A DNA stretch of 39,827 nucleotides from an uncultured Maribacter sp. Its GTDB lineage: Bacteria > Bacteroidota > Bacteroidia > Flavobacteriales > Flavobacteriaceae. The translations under genes and the position numbers were made by a program. Shown here one piece after another: positions 8,069 through 15,285 of the stretch (positions are counted from its first letter, which is position 1; the number at the start of each line of letters is the position of its first letter). The notes under the pieces were generated by a model. That model did not search any database. It saw nothing but the letters and a program-made list of their open reading frames with translations, and was not told the origin of the DNA. Where the stretch lies: contig CAKZLG010000090.1 of the NCBI GenBank assembly GCA_937125035.1, forward strand, positions 1 to 39,827. Direction: 5' to 3'.

Positions 8069-9174
8069 TGATGAGCGATATCACCACTATTTTTAAACCC
8101 TATTTAGAACCCAAGGAAGTCTACAAGGGCGGAAAGAACGTACCGGCCACATCTCAAAAAATATATAAGCTTTCTTCCAATGAAAATCCGTTGGGAGCTT
8201 CCCCAAAGGCCGTTGCTGCCCTTAAAAAAGCCGCGGAGACCTTGCACCTTTACCCCGATCAGACGGATATAAGACTACGACAAGCGCTCGTGGCCGATTT
8301 CAACGGTGCCCTGAACGAGGACCAATTTCTTTGTGGCAACAGCGGTTCTGAGGTCATAGACATGGTCTTGCGTGCTTTTATCAAGGAGGGTGATCAGGTC
8401 ATTTACTCCAATCCTTCATTTTTACCCTATGCCGTTTTTTCCAGATGGTACGGCGCCAAGACTACGGACGTACCTTTATTGCCACCTGATTATGCGTTGG
8501 ATTTGGAAGGAATTCTTAAAGCGATAACCCCGAACACAAAGGTCATCTTCCTTACCAGCCCCAACAATCCCACGGGCACCTATATCCCAAAAAGCACACT
8601 GGATGCCTTTTTTGAAAAAGTGCCCCAAAATATTATTGTGGTCTTCGATGAGGTTTACCGCCATTTTGCCGATGCCAAAGACTACGTATCCGCCCTGCCC
8701 TATGTTAAGGCCGGCCATAACGTGATTGCCATCAATAGTTTTTCCAAGACCTACGGCTTGGCTGGCCAGCGTATTGGATATGGCTACACCACGGCTATCA
8801 TTGCCAATTATGTTAGACAGATACAAAAACCCTTTCTTCTGCCCATAACATCCATTGAAGCAGGTATCGGCGCCCTTTTGGATACTGAATTTGTGGACAG
8901 AACTGTTAAGGCGGTGCACATTGGTAAGAAATTTCTGGAAAATGTCTTTGAAGAAATGGGTATTTCCCATTGGCCCACCCAAGGCAATTTTTTCATTATA
9001 ACACCCCCCTTGCCAGAAATGGAATTTACCGAACAAATGATGCAACAAGGCATCATGGTTAGGCCCGTATCCCAATTTGGTGCCCCGGGCAAGGTACGGA
9101 TATCCATAGGTACCCAAGAAGCCAATGCCGCCATGGTAAAGGCCCTGCGCCAAATTGTTGGTGACATAGGCTAG
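8068..9174 (+). CDS. Class I/II PLP aminotransferase, HisC-like; probable aromatic aminotransferase
   Basis: Fold-type I PLP enzyme of 368 aa with HisC-like organisation: substrate loop KLSSNENPLGASPKA, phosphate/ring contacts CGNSGSEVIDM, TSPNNPTGTYIP, FDEVYRHF, and the Schiff-base lysine K227 in INSFSKTYGLAGQRIG. The C-terminal Arg for the substrate carboxylate is in GKVRISIGT. The likely start is the ATG at 8068, which overlaps the stop of the preceding gene (TGATG) and suggests translational coupling; a TTG just before and a second ATG at 8071 are alternatives. No other his genes are nearby. Its place in a tyrosine degradation operon argues that it deaminates tyrosine (or phenylalanine) to the 4-hydroxyphenylpyruvate used by HppD. 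True histidinol-phosphate activity cannot be excluded. Confidence 0.88.
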   Translation: MMSDITTIFKPYLEPKEVYKGGKNVPATSQKIYKLSSNENPLGASPKAVAALKKAAETLHLYPDQTDIRLRQALVADFNGALNEDQFLCGNSGSEVIDMVLRAFIKEGDQVIYSNPSFLPYAVFSRWYGAKTTDVPLLPPDYALDLEGILKAITPNTKVIFLTSPNNPTGTYIPKSTLDAFFEKVPQNIIVVFDEVYRHFADAKDYVSALPYVKAGHNVIAINSFSKTYGLAGQRIGYGYTTAIIANYVRQIQKPFLLPITSIEAGIGALLDTEFVDRTVKAVHIGKKFLENVFEEMGISHWPTQGNFFIITPPLPEMEFTEQMMQQGIMVRPVSQFGAPGKVRISIGTQEANAAMVKALRQIVGDIG

Positions 9175-9247
9175 GCTTTGCGTTAAAATATTCCCAAGCT
9201 GGTACTAAAACCCCATTCAATAGCGTTGGTGCATTAAAGCATTCTCT

Positions 9248-9604
9248 ATGATGCGCTGTGCCATGCTAAAAACCTGTTATACCTTCCTGTTGATTGTTTT
9301 CGCGGGACTGCAGCTGCACGGTCAAGAGCAAGACGCTACGGCGGCAGGAAAGGAATTGGCATCCAAAAGCTTAAAACTATTTCCCAATCCGGCCACCAAC
9401 GTACTTAACGTCATTGGGCTTAGCAATACGGAGCATGCCCACATCATGGTTACCGATGGGTATGGCAACCTCGTTCTAGAACATCAATGGGGTATAAGAA
9501 ACAATGCCCTTAGCCTTCCTGTGGCACACTTACAAGAAGGTGTGCACATGATTACAATACGCTCTGAAAAAGAGACCGCACAGCTTAAATTCCATAAACA
9601 GTAA
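9248..9604 (+). CDS. Small secreted protein consisting almost only of a type IX secretion sorting domain
   Basis: 118 aa. An N-terminal signal peptide (CYTFLLIVFAGLQLHGQ, cleavage near residue 25) is followed by a short linker and then a type-A T9SS C-terminal domain: LKLFPNPATNVLNVIG, IMVTDGYGNLVLE, LPVAHLQEGVHMITI and the last strand TAQLKFHKQ. These are the beta-strand motifs of the Por secretion sorting domain family. There is no passenger domain. The start could be any of the Mets at residues 1, 2 or 6. The gene converges on the TonB receptor gene with only 6 nt between the stops and no visible terminator. Either a real mini-protein or the surviving end of a larger secreted protein. Confidence 0.8.
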   Translation: MMRCAMLKTCYTFLLIVFAGLQLHGQEQDATAAGKELASKSLKLFPNPATNVLNVIGLSNTEHAHIMVTDGYGNLVLEHQWGIRNNALSLPVAHLQEGVHMITIRSEKETAQLKFHKQ

Positions 9605-9610
9605 TGTTTT

Positions 9611-12025
9611 TTATTGGAACGTAAAATTGTACGTGACCGCAAAAAGGGGACTGTTCAATATGGAAAGTTCGTAAGTGCCCAACGGACTGTCCAAAAACAC
9701 TTCTGCATCTTGGGCGCCCTGACGTTGGGTGTAATATAGATTGAACGGATTTCGGCGTGCATATAGGTTATACACTGTAAATATCCAATCGCCTTTCCAT
9801 CTTCTTCCTGTATCGTTGCCATTGCGAATTTGCCAAGAAAAATCCAATCGATGGTAGGGTCTCAGCCTAGCATTGTTCCGTTCCAAGAAAATGGGTACGT
9901 TTATCCCTTCCAAGGGAAATACGCCGTTAGCCACGGTATAAGGTCTACCGGTCTGTGCCGTAAAATTAAAGCTCCAAGTATTGTAGGCATCCCCCTCAAA
10001 ATTAACGGTTCCGTTGACCACATGGGGACGGTCAAAATCTGAGGCAAACCATTCATTATTATTTATTCGATCGGCCAGCCTTTCATTTTGTGAGCGCAAA
10101 AAACTTCTGGACCAGGTATAGTTCAACCAACCATTGACCTTTCCCCTTGGCTTTTTCAAACTTAACTCCACCCCGTAGGCTTTCCCATCCGCTTGTACTA
10201 TGTCTCGCTCCAAATATTCTGCCAGGAAAAAATCGGCTCCCGGCTTATAGGTCAGATTATTCTCGGATAGCCTATAATATCCTTCCAGACCCAGTTCCAG
10301 CTCATTGTTCGCCACACCGGTATATATCCCAAAACCAAAAGCATCACTTACTTGTGGCACTATATTGGGGTCTGACGTTTTCCATCTGGAAGTGGGCAAG
10401 GGTGTGGTGGAGTTGTACACATTCTGTAAGTATTGGTTTAAACGCGCATAACTTGCTTTGATGGATATGCTCTCGTCCAACAAAAAATTAAAGCCCAATC
10501 TCGGCTCTAGGGCATTATAGGTCTTTACCCCTGCCCCTTCTTCAAATACAGTAGTCCCTGTCAACAGACCGGTTACATCATCAAAGAAGCCCTGCGTATA
10601 TGGACCAAGAAAGACAAAGTGGTTGAACCTCAGTCCGGTGGACATCGTCAATTTCTCACCAAGTTGCCAATTGAGATTGCCAAAGCCAGCAAATACGTAA
10701 CTATTTTCAGTTTCCAGTTCCACTGGAAGAATGCTATTACCTGTACCAGGATCCAAGGTTCCCGGCGCTATGGTGTATTTATTGATTTGAACGCCCCCAT
10801 AGTATTCCACTTTATCATTGATCCTATTTGACAGTTCTGAAATAAAACTTAGGTAATTGATGCTTGAGGTAAAATCTATTTCATTATCTGAGTTCTGCTC
10901 TGGAAAGATGATCTTTGGCACGTAATCACTGGCCACCAAAAGAGTTCTCAGGTTGGCCTCGTTGGAAAAGACATGATTCCAGTTAAGGGTTCCATTAAGG
11001 GTCCTAAAATCATATTGGTTATTATCTGAATTTATGTTTTCCACCTTTGTGATAAGATCAAGTTGATAAAAGTCCTTGGTGTAAAACCCTGTAAAGGAAA
11101 TTTGATCCTTCTCTGTAGGTAGGTAAAGTATCTTCAGCGTGCTGTCATAGAAATTGGCCTTGGTATTTTTTAAACGCTCTGAGAAAAGTGGCAATAGGAA
11201 ATCGGTAAATCCGGCCCGGCCCCCAAAACTGAGCATCAGCTTATCTTTTATAATCGGGGTTTCCAGGGAGAGCCGGCTAGAGATAAGGCCAATGCCCCCA
11301 CTGAGCTTCAGCTTATCCACATAGGGGTTTTTAACCTTCACGTCCAGGACAGATGTGGTACGCCCGCCATATCTTGAAGGAATATTGGCCCTGTACAAAT
11401 CTACTGTGGATACGGCTTCTGGCGTAAAAACTGAAAATAGGCCAAAGAGGTGGGTAGGATTGAATACAGGGGCATAATCGTACAATAGCAAATTTTGATC
11501 TAAAGCACCGCCACGTACGGAAAGGCCACTGCTCACTTCGCCAGCATTATTGACTCCGGCCACCAGAGTCATGCCACGCAGCACATCAAACTCGCCTACC
11601 GCGGCAGGTATTTTTTTTAGGTCTTGGGCACTTAATTGCAGAGCTCCCATTTGTGGACTTTCTATATTGTCCAGCACCCGCTTGGCCCGTACAATGACTT
11701 CGGAAAGTTGTTCATCTTGTGGCCATAGCCGTACGGTAATGATTTTGCCTTGGGCAAGATCTACATTAAGGTTCTCTGTGGAAAAACCAATATAACTTAC
11801 GGATACTTGATAGGCGCCAGGCTCCAGGTTAATGGAAAACCTACCTGAAGCATTGGTAATACCCCCGCAGGCACAAGGTGTTATGGCGATTTGGGCATTT
11901 TCCAAAGGGATGTTCGTCTCATTGTCCAAAACAGACAACGTAAGTATGACATCCTGCGAAAGCAAAAAAGAGATTTTGAAAGAAAATATAAAAATAAAGA
12001 GGATCAATGGTCTGATATGGGTCAT
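9611..12025 (-). CDS. TonB-dependent outer membrane receptor with N-terminal CarboxypepD_reg-like domain
   Basis: About 804 aa. A signal peptide (IRPLILFIFIFSFKISFLLSQ) precedes a carboxypeptidase-regulatory-like Ig domain (ETNIPLENAQIAI ... GAYQVSVSYIGFS), then a plug domain (LSEVIVRAKRV, LSVRGGALDQNLLLYDYAPV, PSRYGGRTTSVLDVKVKNP) and a 22-strand barrel ending in the aromatic LFAVTYNFTFQ. Such receptors import large substrates using TonB-ExbBD energy. I prefer the ATG at 12025, which puts the signal peptide at the N-terminus; an ATG at 12052 adds nine residues and would overlap the upstream gene by 16 nt. It is downstream of, and presumably co-transcribed with, the DUF4249 lipoprotein gene. 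Substrate unknown; there are no polysaccharide-degrading genes nearby. Confidence 0.92.
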   Translation of the reverse strand: MTHIRPLILFIFIFSFKISFLLSQDVILTLSVLDNETNIPLENAQIAITPCACGGITNASGRFSINLEPGAYQVSVSYIGFSTENLNVDLAQGKIITVRLWPQDEQLSEVIVRAKRVLDNIESPQMGALQLSAQDLKKIPAAVGEFDVLRGMTLVAGVNNAGEVSSGLSVRGGALDQNLLLYDYAPVFNPTHLFGLFSVFTPEAVSTVDLYRANIPSRYGGRTTSVLDVKVKNPYVDKLKLSGGIGLISSRLSLETPIIKDKLMLSFGGRAGFTDFLLPLFSERLKNTKANFYDSTLKILYLPTEKDQISFTGFYTKDFYQLDLITKVENINSDNNQYDFRTLNGTLNWNHVFSNEANLRTLLVASDYVPKIIFPEQNSDNEIDFTSSINYLSFISELSNRINDKVEYYGGVQINKYTIAPGTLDPGTGNSILPVELETENSYVFAGFGNLNWQLGEKLTMSTGLRFNHFVFLGPYTQGFFDDVTGLLTGTTVFEEGAGVKTYNALEPRLGFNFLLDESISIKASYARLNQYLQNVYNSTTPLPTSRWKTSDPNIVPQVSDAFGFGIYTGVANNELELGLEGYYRLSENNLTYKPGADFFLAEYLERDIVQADGKAYGVELSLKKPRGKVNGWLNYTWSRSFLRSQNERLADRINNNEWFASDFDRPHVVNGTVNFEGDAYNTWSFNFTAQTGRPYTVANGVFPLEGINVPIFLERNNARLRPYHRLDFSWQIRNGNDTGRRWKGDWIFTVYNLYARRNPFNLYYTQRQGAQDAEVFLDSPLGTYELSILNSPLFAVTYNFTFQ

Positions 12026-12036
12026 TGGTGGGTTGT

Positions 12037-13167
12037 TTATAAATTTTGCCATCCACTAGGAGCAATGGCCGTCCTGGTTTTAGTTTCTTGACATGGGGCA
12101 AAATTAGTAGCGGGTGGCGGATATGGTGATCCAATCAAAGGCTCTAGTACAACGGGATCACGCGTATCCAAGGGAGGTTCAGAAATAGTCTGTCGTTCCA
12201 CGAAAATAGTTGCTGAACTAGATGCCGCGGCCGTAAAACGGCCCAAAACCACCTCCTCCCGATCGTTTGGATTATAGAGGTTGCCAATCAATGCTGCAGG
12301 GGGTGGAGCATTCAATCCGGCTGAATTATCCACAATATCCTTTAGGACTTTATAATACGCATAAGCGGTAGGGGTCAATGAAAATTGTTGCACCTCAACC
12401 ACCATATTTTCTTTGGTATACAATAACAAATCCCCAACGGGAAAATCAACAATGGCTTTACCATTGGAAAACTCATCGTTGAACACCACCACATTTTCCG
12501 GATAGCGTATTTGCCAACAATCCGTTTCACAGATATAGTCAAAGTAACGCCGTTGTCTACCTTGCAGGTCATAAGAAACGCAATCCCCGTCTCTGTACAA
12601 TCCCTCAAAGCACTTTGCACAATAATCCAAATTTTCAAAAGAACGATAGGTCCAATAATAAAAATTGTTCAATTCTTCAGGATCATTGAACGTTACGGAT
12701 ACTTGATGGCCCGGTACAAAACGCCCCCCGTTAATCTCCCTGAACACCAATTCCGGGTCATATGTTATTTTGATATCATCCAACGGAACCGGGGACAACA
12801 CTACTTCTGTTTCAGATACATATTGCGTGCCATTGGCCAAGGTTACTTTCAATTTCCAAGTTTCGCCAATACCTATGGCAAAATCCGCATCAACTATGTA
12901 GGATTCCTCCGCCTCTATCAAAAATACCTCTTGGCCGGTTTGGTCATTTTCAAAGATGACCGTGGCACCTTCAATGAATTTGACCACGCGCACTCCAAAC
13001 TCTACGGCGGTTTCATTGATGGTCACAAAAGAGGCACCTGGCAAGGAGGAGGCAAAACCATCAATAAAGACCAGCCCCTCTTCAAATTCAAATTCTGGTG
13101 GTACGGGATCGACGCAACCATTGAGTATGGCAACAAAAATGAACATAAGGCGCTTTATCCTAGCCAT
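12037..13167 (-). CDS. DUF4249-family outer-membrane lipoprotein, partner of the TonB receptor
   Basis: 376 aa with a lipoprotein signal peptide: RIKRLMFIFVAILNGCVDP, lipobox LNGC with the lipidated Cys at residue 18. The rest is beta-rich with YVSETEVVLSPVPLDDIKITY and a Cys cluster in the middle (YCAKCFEG, DGDCVSYD, ICETDCWQI) that is probably disulfide-linked after export. This matches the DUF4249 family, which in Bacteroidota is encoded next to TonB-dependent receptors and is thought to serve as an accessory surface lipoprotein, by analogy with SusD (inference). The gap to the receptor start is about 11 nt, so the pair forms an operon. ATG start, 179 nt after the next gene upstream. Confidence 0.85.
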   Translation of the reverse strand: MARIKRLMFIFVAILNGCVDPVPPEFEFEEGLVFIDGFASSLPGASFVTINETAVEFGVRVVKFIEGATVIFENDQTGQEVFLIEAEESYIVDADFAIGIGETWKLKVTLANGTQYVSETEVVLSPVPLDDIKITYDPELVFREINGGRFVPGHQVSVTFNDPEELNNFYYWTYRSFENLDYCAKCFEGLYRDGDCVSYDLQGRQRRYFDYICETDCWQIRYPENVVVFNDEFSNGKAIVDFPVGDLLLYTKENMVVEVQQFSLTPTAYAYYKVLKDIVDNSAGLNAPPPAALIGNLYNPNDREEVVLGRFTAAASSSATIFVERQTISEPPLDTRDPVVLEPLIGSPYPPPATNFAPCQETKTRTAIAPSGWQNL

Positions 13168-13291
13168 GAAAAACGTGTTTTAAAGGCAAAAGGTAGCATT
13201 AATTTTCACAGCAATCCCGAATTATCAGAAAATACGCTTCCAGACATACCACCCCCATTAACTAGAAACAGTCAGACACCACTGGGCATAA

Positions 13292-13321
13292 AAAAAGACC
13301 CTTTTTCAAAAGCGCCTTTTT
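13292..13321 (-). terminator. Imperfect intrinsic terminator downstream of the lipocalin-like gene
   Basis: The arms AAAAAGACCCTTTT and AAAAGCGCCTTTTT pair over 14 positions with two mismatches, around a 2-nt loop. Read on the minus strand it is followed by a run of seven T. It lies 26 nt past the stop of the gene ending at 13347 and would insulate it from the DUF4249/receptor pair. Confidence 0.6.
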
Positions 13322-13346
13322 AGTATTTTATTTCGTCTTTGGAAAC

Positions 13347-13844
13347 CTATCTCCTAGTAAATATGAGTTCCCCACTCTCATTGAAATTGGGGATTTCCAA
13401 ATCGGCAGCATTCACGGACATTTCATCTCCGTTGATGCTGACCGCGACTTCAACTGTGGCCCCATCAGCATCCACAAAAGTAACCACAGCCCCTTCATAG
13501 CTATAAGTGGTGGTCTCTGTATCTGAATTGGTGGGACAAGGTATATCCAAGCCAGTGGTCGTTGCATTCACCTCAACATAATTAGCCTTATTCTCCGCTA
13601 CTGCAGATCCATCCTCATTGAACTCCAAAGTGATGATGGTACAGTTCCGGGCCGTTAGAAAATCCAAGATCTGTTTGCCAAATTTAGCATCATCACTTGC
13701 AGTTTCATTATCTATTTTCAACTCCTTTACATCCCAAATACCCACAATAGCGTTGGAGGTGGGCATTTCATTGTCCTCAGCATCCGAGCTACAGGAGCCT
13801 AATCCGATGGAAACGATTAAAAAATAAAAAATTGTCCTTTTCAT
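13347..13844 (-). CDS. Lipocalin-like domain lipoprotein
   Basis: About 165 aa. The ATG at 13844 gives a textbook lipoprotein signal, KRTIFYFLIVSIGLGSCSSD, with the lipidated Cys at about residue 18; the frame extends 19 codons further upstream but would bury the signal. The mature part starts with an acidic linker and then the lipocalin-like opening IVGIWDVKELKID, followed by ITLEFNEDGSAVAENK, TTYSYEGAVVTFVDADG and a final ELIFTRR strand. These match the pattern of the small Bacteroidota lipocalin-like proteins (GxW near the N-terminus, beta-barrel). Ligand and role unknown; the protein should sit in the periplasm or outer membrane. It is monocistronic, with its own terminator. Confidence 0.8.
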   Translation of the reverse strand: MKRTIFYFLIVSIGLGSCSSDAEDNEMPTSNAIVGIWDVKELKIDNETASDDAKFGKQILDFLTARNCTIITLEFNEDGSAVAENKANYVEVNATTTGLDIPCPTNSDTETTTYSYEGAVVTFVDADGATVEVAVSINGDEMSVNAADLEIPNFNESGELIFTRR

Positions 13845-14144
13845 AATTTGTTGATTGAAGTTATTATTGGTGAACGGGCAGCTCAACCTTTTAAGGTCCA
13901 AGGGCGATGGAAAATTTGAAATAACCTCCCCTACCCTAGTTTTGCTCTAAACAAAACGTGAAACCATTTGGATTATTACAAATTCTTTGGTTGATTCGTC
14001 AAAAGCCCTATTTCCAGACATTTCTAATGGATACCCATGCACTGATTTTCTTTGCAGTTTGACTCCATTCCATGGGAAGTATACCCAGAGCTGAAAGACA
14101 AAAAGAAGAAAGGTCAAAAAAAAGTGATTTTTTAAAAAGCAGCA

Positions 14145-14175
14145 TTTGTAATTAAAGTTAATAATTGTACATTTG
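14145..14175 (+). promoter_or_regulatory. rplM-rpsI promoter
   Basis: A -33 TTTG at 14145-14148 and an exact -7 box TACATTTG (TAnnTTTG) at 14168-14175 are separated by 19 nt, the expected spacing for the Bacteroidota primary sigma factor. Transcription would start near 14181, giving a leader of about 43 nt. This is the best two-element promoter in the window. Confidence 0.75.
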
Positions 14176-14178
14176 CAG

Positions 14179-14191
14179 CCCGTTTATCGGG
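14179..14191 (+). promoter_or_regulatory. Hairpin at the 5' end of the rplM leader
   Basis: CCCG-TTTAT-CGGG lies right at the predicted transcript start, upstream of the GTG start of rplM. It may stabilise the 5' end or take part in autogenous control by a ribosomal protein; the stem is short (4 bp), so this is tentative. Confidence 0.3.
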
Positions 14192-14223
14192 ATTGAAGTA
14201 ATTAACTAGAAAACAAAGCAGTA

Positions 14224-14679
14224 GTGGATACATTAAGTTATAAGACTGTTTCAGCCAACAAAAGTACAGTGACCAAGGAGTGGTTATTGGTGGATGCAGA
14301 GGGCGAAACCCTTGGTAGATTGGCGTCTAAAGTGGCCAATGTTTTAAGGGGCAAGCACAAACCCAGTTTCACCCCTCACGTGGATTGTGGTGATAATGTG
14401 GTCATTATCAACGCAGAAAAAGTAGCGCTGACCGGAAACAAATGGCAAGACAAAGTATACTTAAGGTATACCGGCTACCCTGGTGGCCAACGCTCCACTT
14501 CTGCCCTGGAATTACTTGAAAAGAAACCTGAGGCCATTGTTGAAAAAGCCATTAAGGGTATGTTGCCCAAAAACCGTTTGGGAGCAGAGCTTTTCAGGAA
14601 CCTAAAGGTATATGCAGGTCCAAACCACGGACAAGAAGCACAAAAACCAACTGCAGTTAATTTAAAAGACCTTAAGTAA
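14224..14679 (+). CDS. rplM: 50S ribosomal protein L13
   Basis: 151 aa, normal for Bacteroidota L13, and part of the large ribosomal subunit. Recognisable blocks are [54 protein letters not shown], and the [20 protein letters not shown] signature. The start codon is GTG, which reads [19 protein letters not shown], the expected family N-terminus, so the GTG seems genuine. It is followed after 1 nt by rpsI, the standard rplM-rpsI pair, and is driven by the promoter at 14145-14175. Confidence 0.98.
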   Translation: MDTLSYKTVSANKSTVTKEWLLVDAEGETLGRLASKVANVLRGKHKPSFTPHVDCGDNVVIINAEKVALTGNKWQDKVYLRYTGYPGGQRSTSALELLEKKPEAIVEKAIKGMLPKNRLGAELFRNLKVYAGPNHGQEAQKPTAVNLKDLK

Positions 14680-14680
14680 C

Positions 14681-15067
14681 ATGGAAGTAATTCATAAGAT
14701 AGGAAGAAGAAAAACAGCTGTTGCCCGCGTATATGTTTCCACCGGTAAAGGGGACATTACCATCAACAACAAGCCTTTGAACACATACTTCCCAACGGCC
14801 ACCCTACAGTATAAAGTAAAGCAGCCATTTACCCTTACCGAGAATGATGGCAACTTTGATGTAAAGATAAACGTTTATGGCGGTGGCATCACTGGCCAAG
14901 CGGAGGCCATTAGATTGGGCATCTCCAGAGCGCTTTGCGAAATTGACGTGGAGCACAGGAGCACTTTAAAACCAGAAGGCCTCCTTACCAGAGACCCAAG
15001 AATGGTGGAACGTAAGAAATTCGGACAGAAGAAAGCCCGTAAGAAATTCCAGTTCTCCAAACGATAA
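14681..15067 (+). CDS. rpsI: 30S ribosomal protein S9
   Basis: 128 aa, normal length. N-terminal HKIGRRKTAVARVYV, the GGGITGQAEAIRLGISRAL block, the LLTRDPRMVERKKFGQKKAR signature and the invariant basic C-terminal tail ending KRKKFQFSKR-like (KKFQFSKR), which reaches towards the P-site tRNA. Starts 1 nt after the rplM stop, so translation is probably coupled. Confidence 0.98.
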   Translation: MEVIHKIGRRKTAVARVYVSTGKGDITINNKPLNTYFPTATLQYKVKQPFTLTENDGNFDVKINVYGGGITGQAEAIRLGISRALCEIDVEHRSTLKPEGLLTRDPRMVERKKFGQKKARKKFQFSKR

Positions 15068-15079
15068 TGAAAATTTAAA

Positions 15080-15101
15080 GGGCGCCCAGAACAGGGCGCC
15101 C
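15080..15101 (+). terminator. GC-rich hairpin after rpsI
   Basis: GGGCGCCC (15080-15087), loop AGAACA, GGGCGCCC (15094-15101). It is followed by AAATTCTATTCTTT, which is T-rich but interrupted. It probably ends the rplM-rpsI transcript and may act as an attenuator for rpsB, which lies 184 nt further on. Confidence 0.65.
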
Positions 15102-15120
15102 AAATTCTATTCTTTAACCA

Positions 15121-15285
15121 AGTTCCTTGAAAGTCCTGCAAACGGACACTTAAAAATCCTTTTGACCCTTTTTCCAAAGGTCCTGAAAGGTAAATTAGTT
15201 TAGCATCTAAATGGTGAAGGCTTCAAGCTATACTTGATACCACTTTGCCATTGCTATTTCATAAGAACGTAAACTACATTTAAAA
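15121..15285 (+). promoter_or_regulatory. rpsB upstream region, possible structured leader
   Basis: The spacer contains further self-complementary segments: GTCC with GGAC around 15134-15148, and GACC with GGTC around 15165-15182, the latter alternating with a CCTTT/AAAGG pairing. A near-consensus -7 box TATACTTG lies at 15229-15236, about 50 nt before rpsB. S2 synthesis is commonly autoregulated through the mRNA leader, so control here is plausible, but no known motif is recognised. Confidence 0.3.

Larger units (their letters stand above)
13845..14223. other. 379-bp intergenic region between the lipocalin-like gene and rplM
   Basis: The region separates divergent genes. Its right end holds a good rplM promoter and a short leader (listed separately). 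The left 290 bp are AT-rich; I see no TAnnTTTG box for the lipocalin-like gene, no open reading frame of note and no RNA gene. Confidence 0.6.

Noticed and set aside
8476-9153. Minus-strand open frame of 225 codons opposite the aminotransferase gene
   Set aside because: The plus strand encodes a complete PLP enzyme; the antisense product is compositionally odd, with no motif.
12511-13323. Plus-strand open frame of 270 codons opposite the DUF4249 gene
   Set aside because: It has no recognisable domain, and the minus strand codes for a full lipoprotein with signal and family features. It is a shadow frame.
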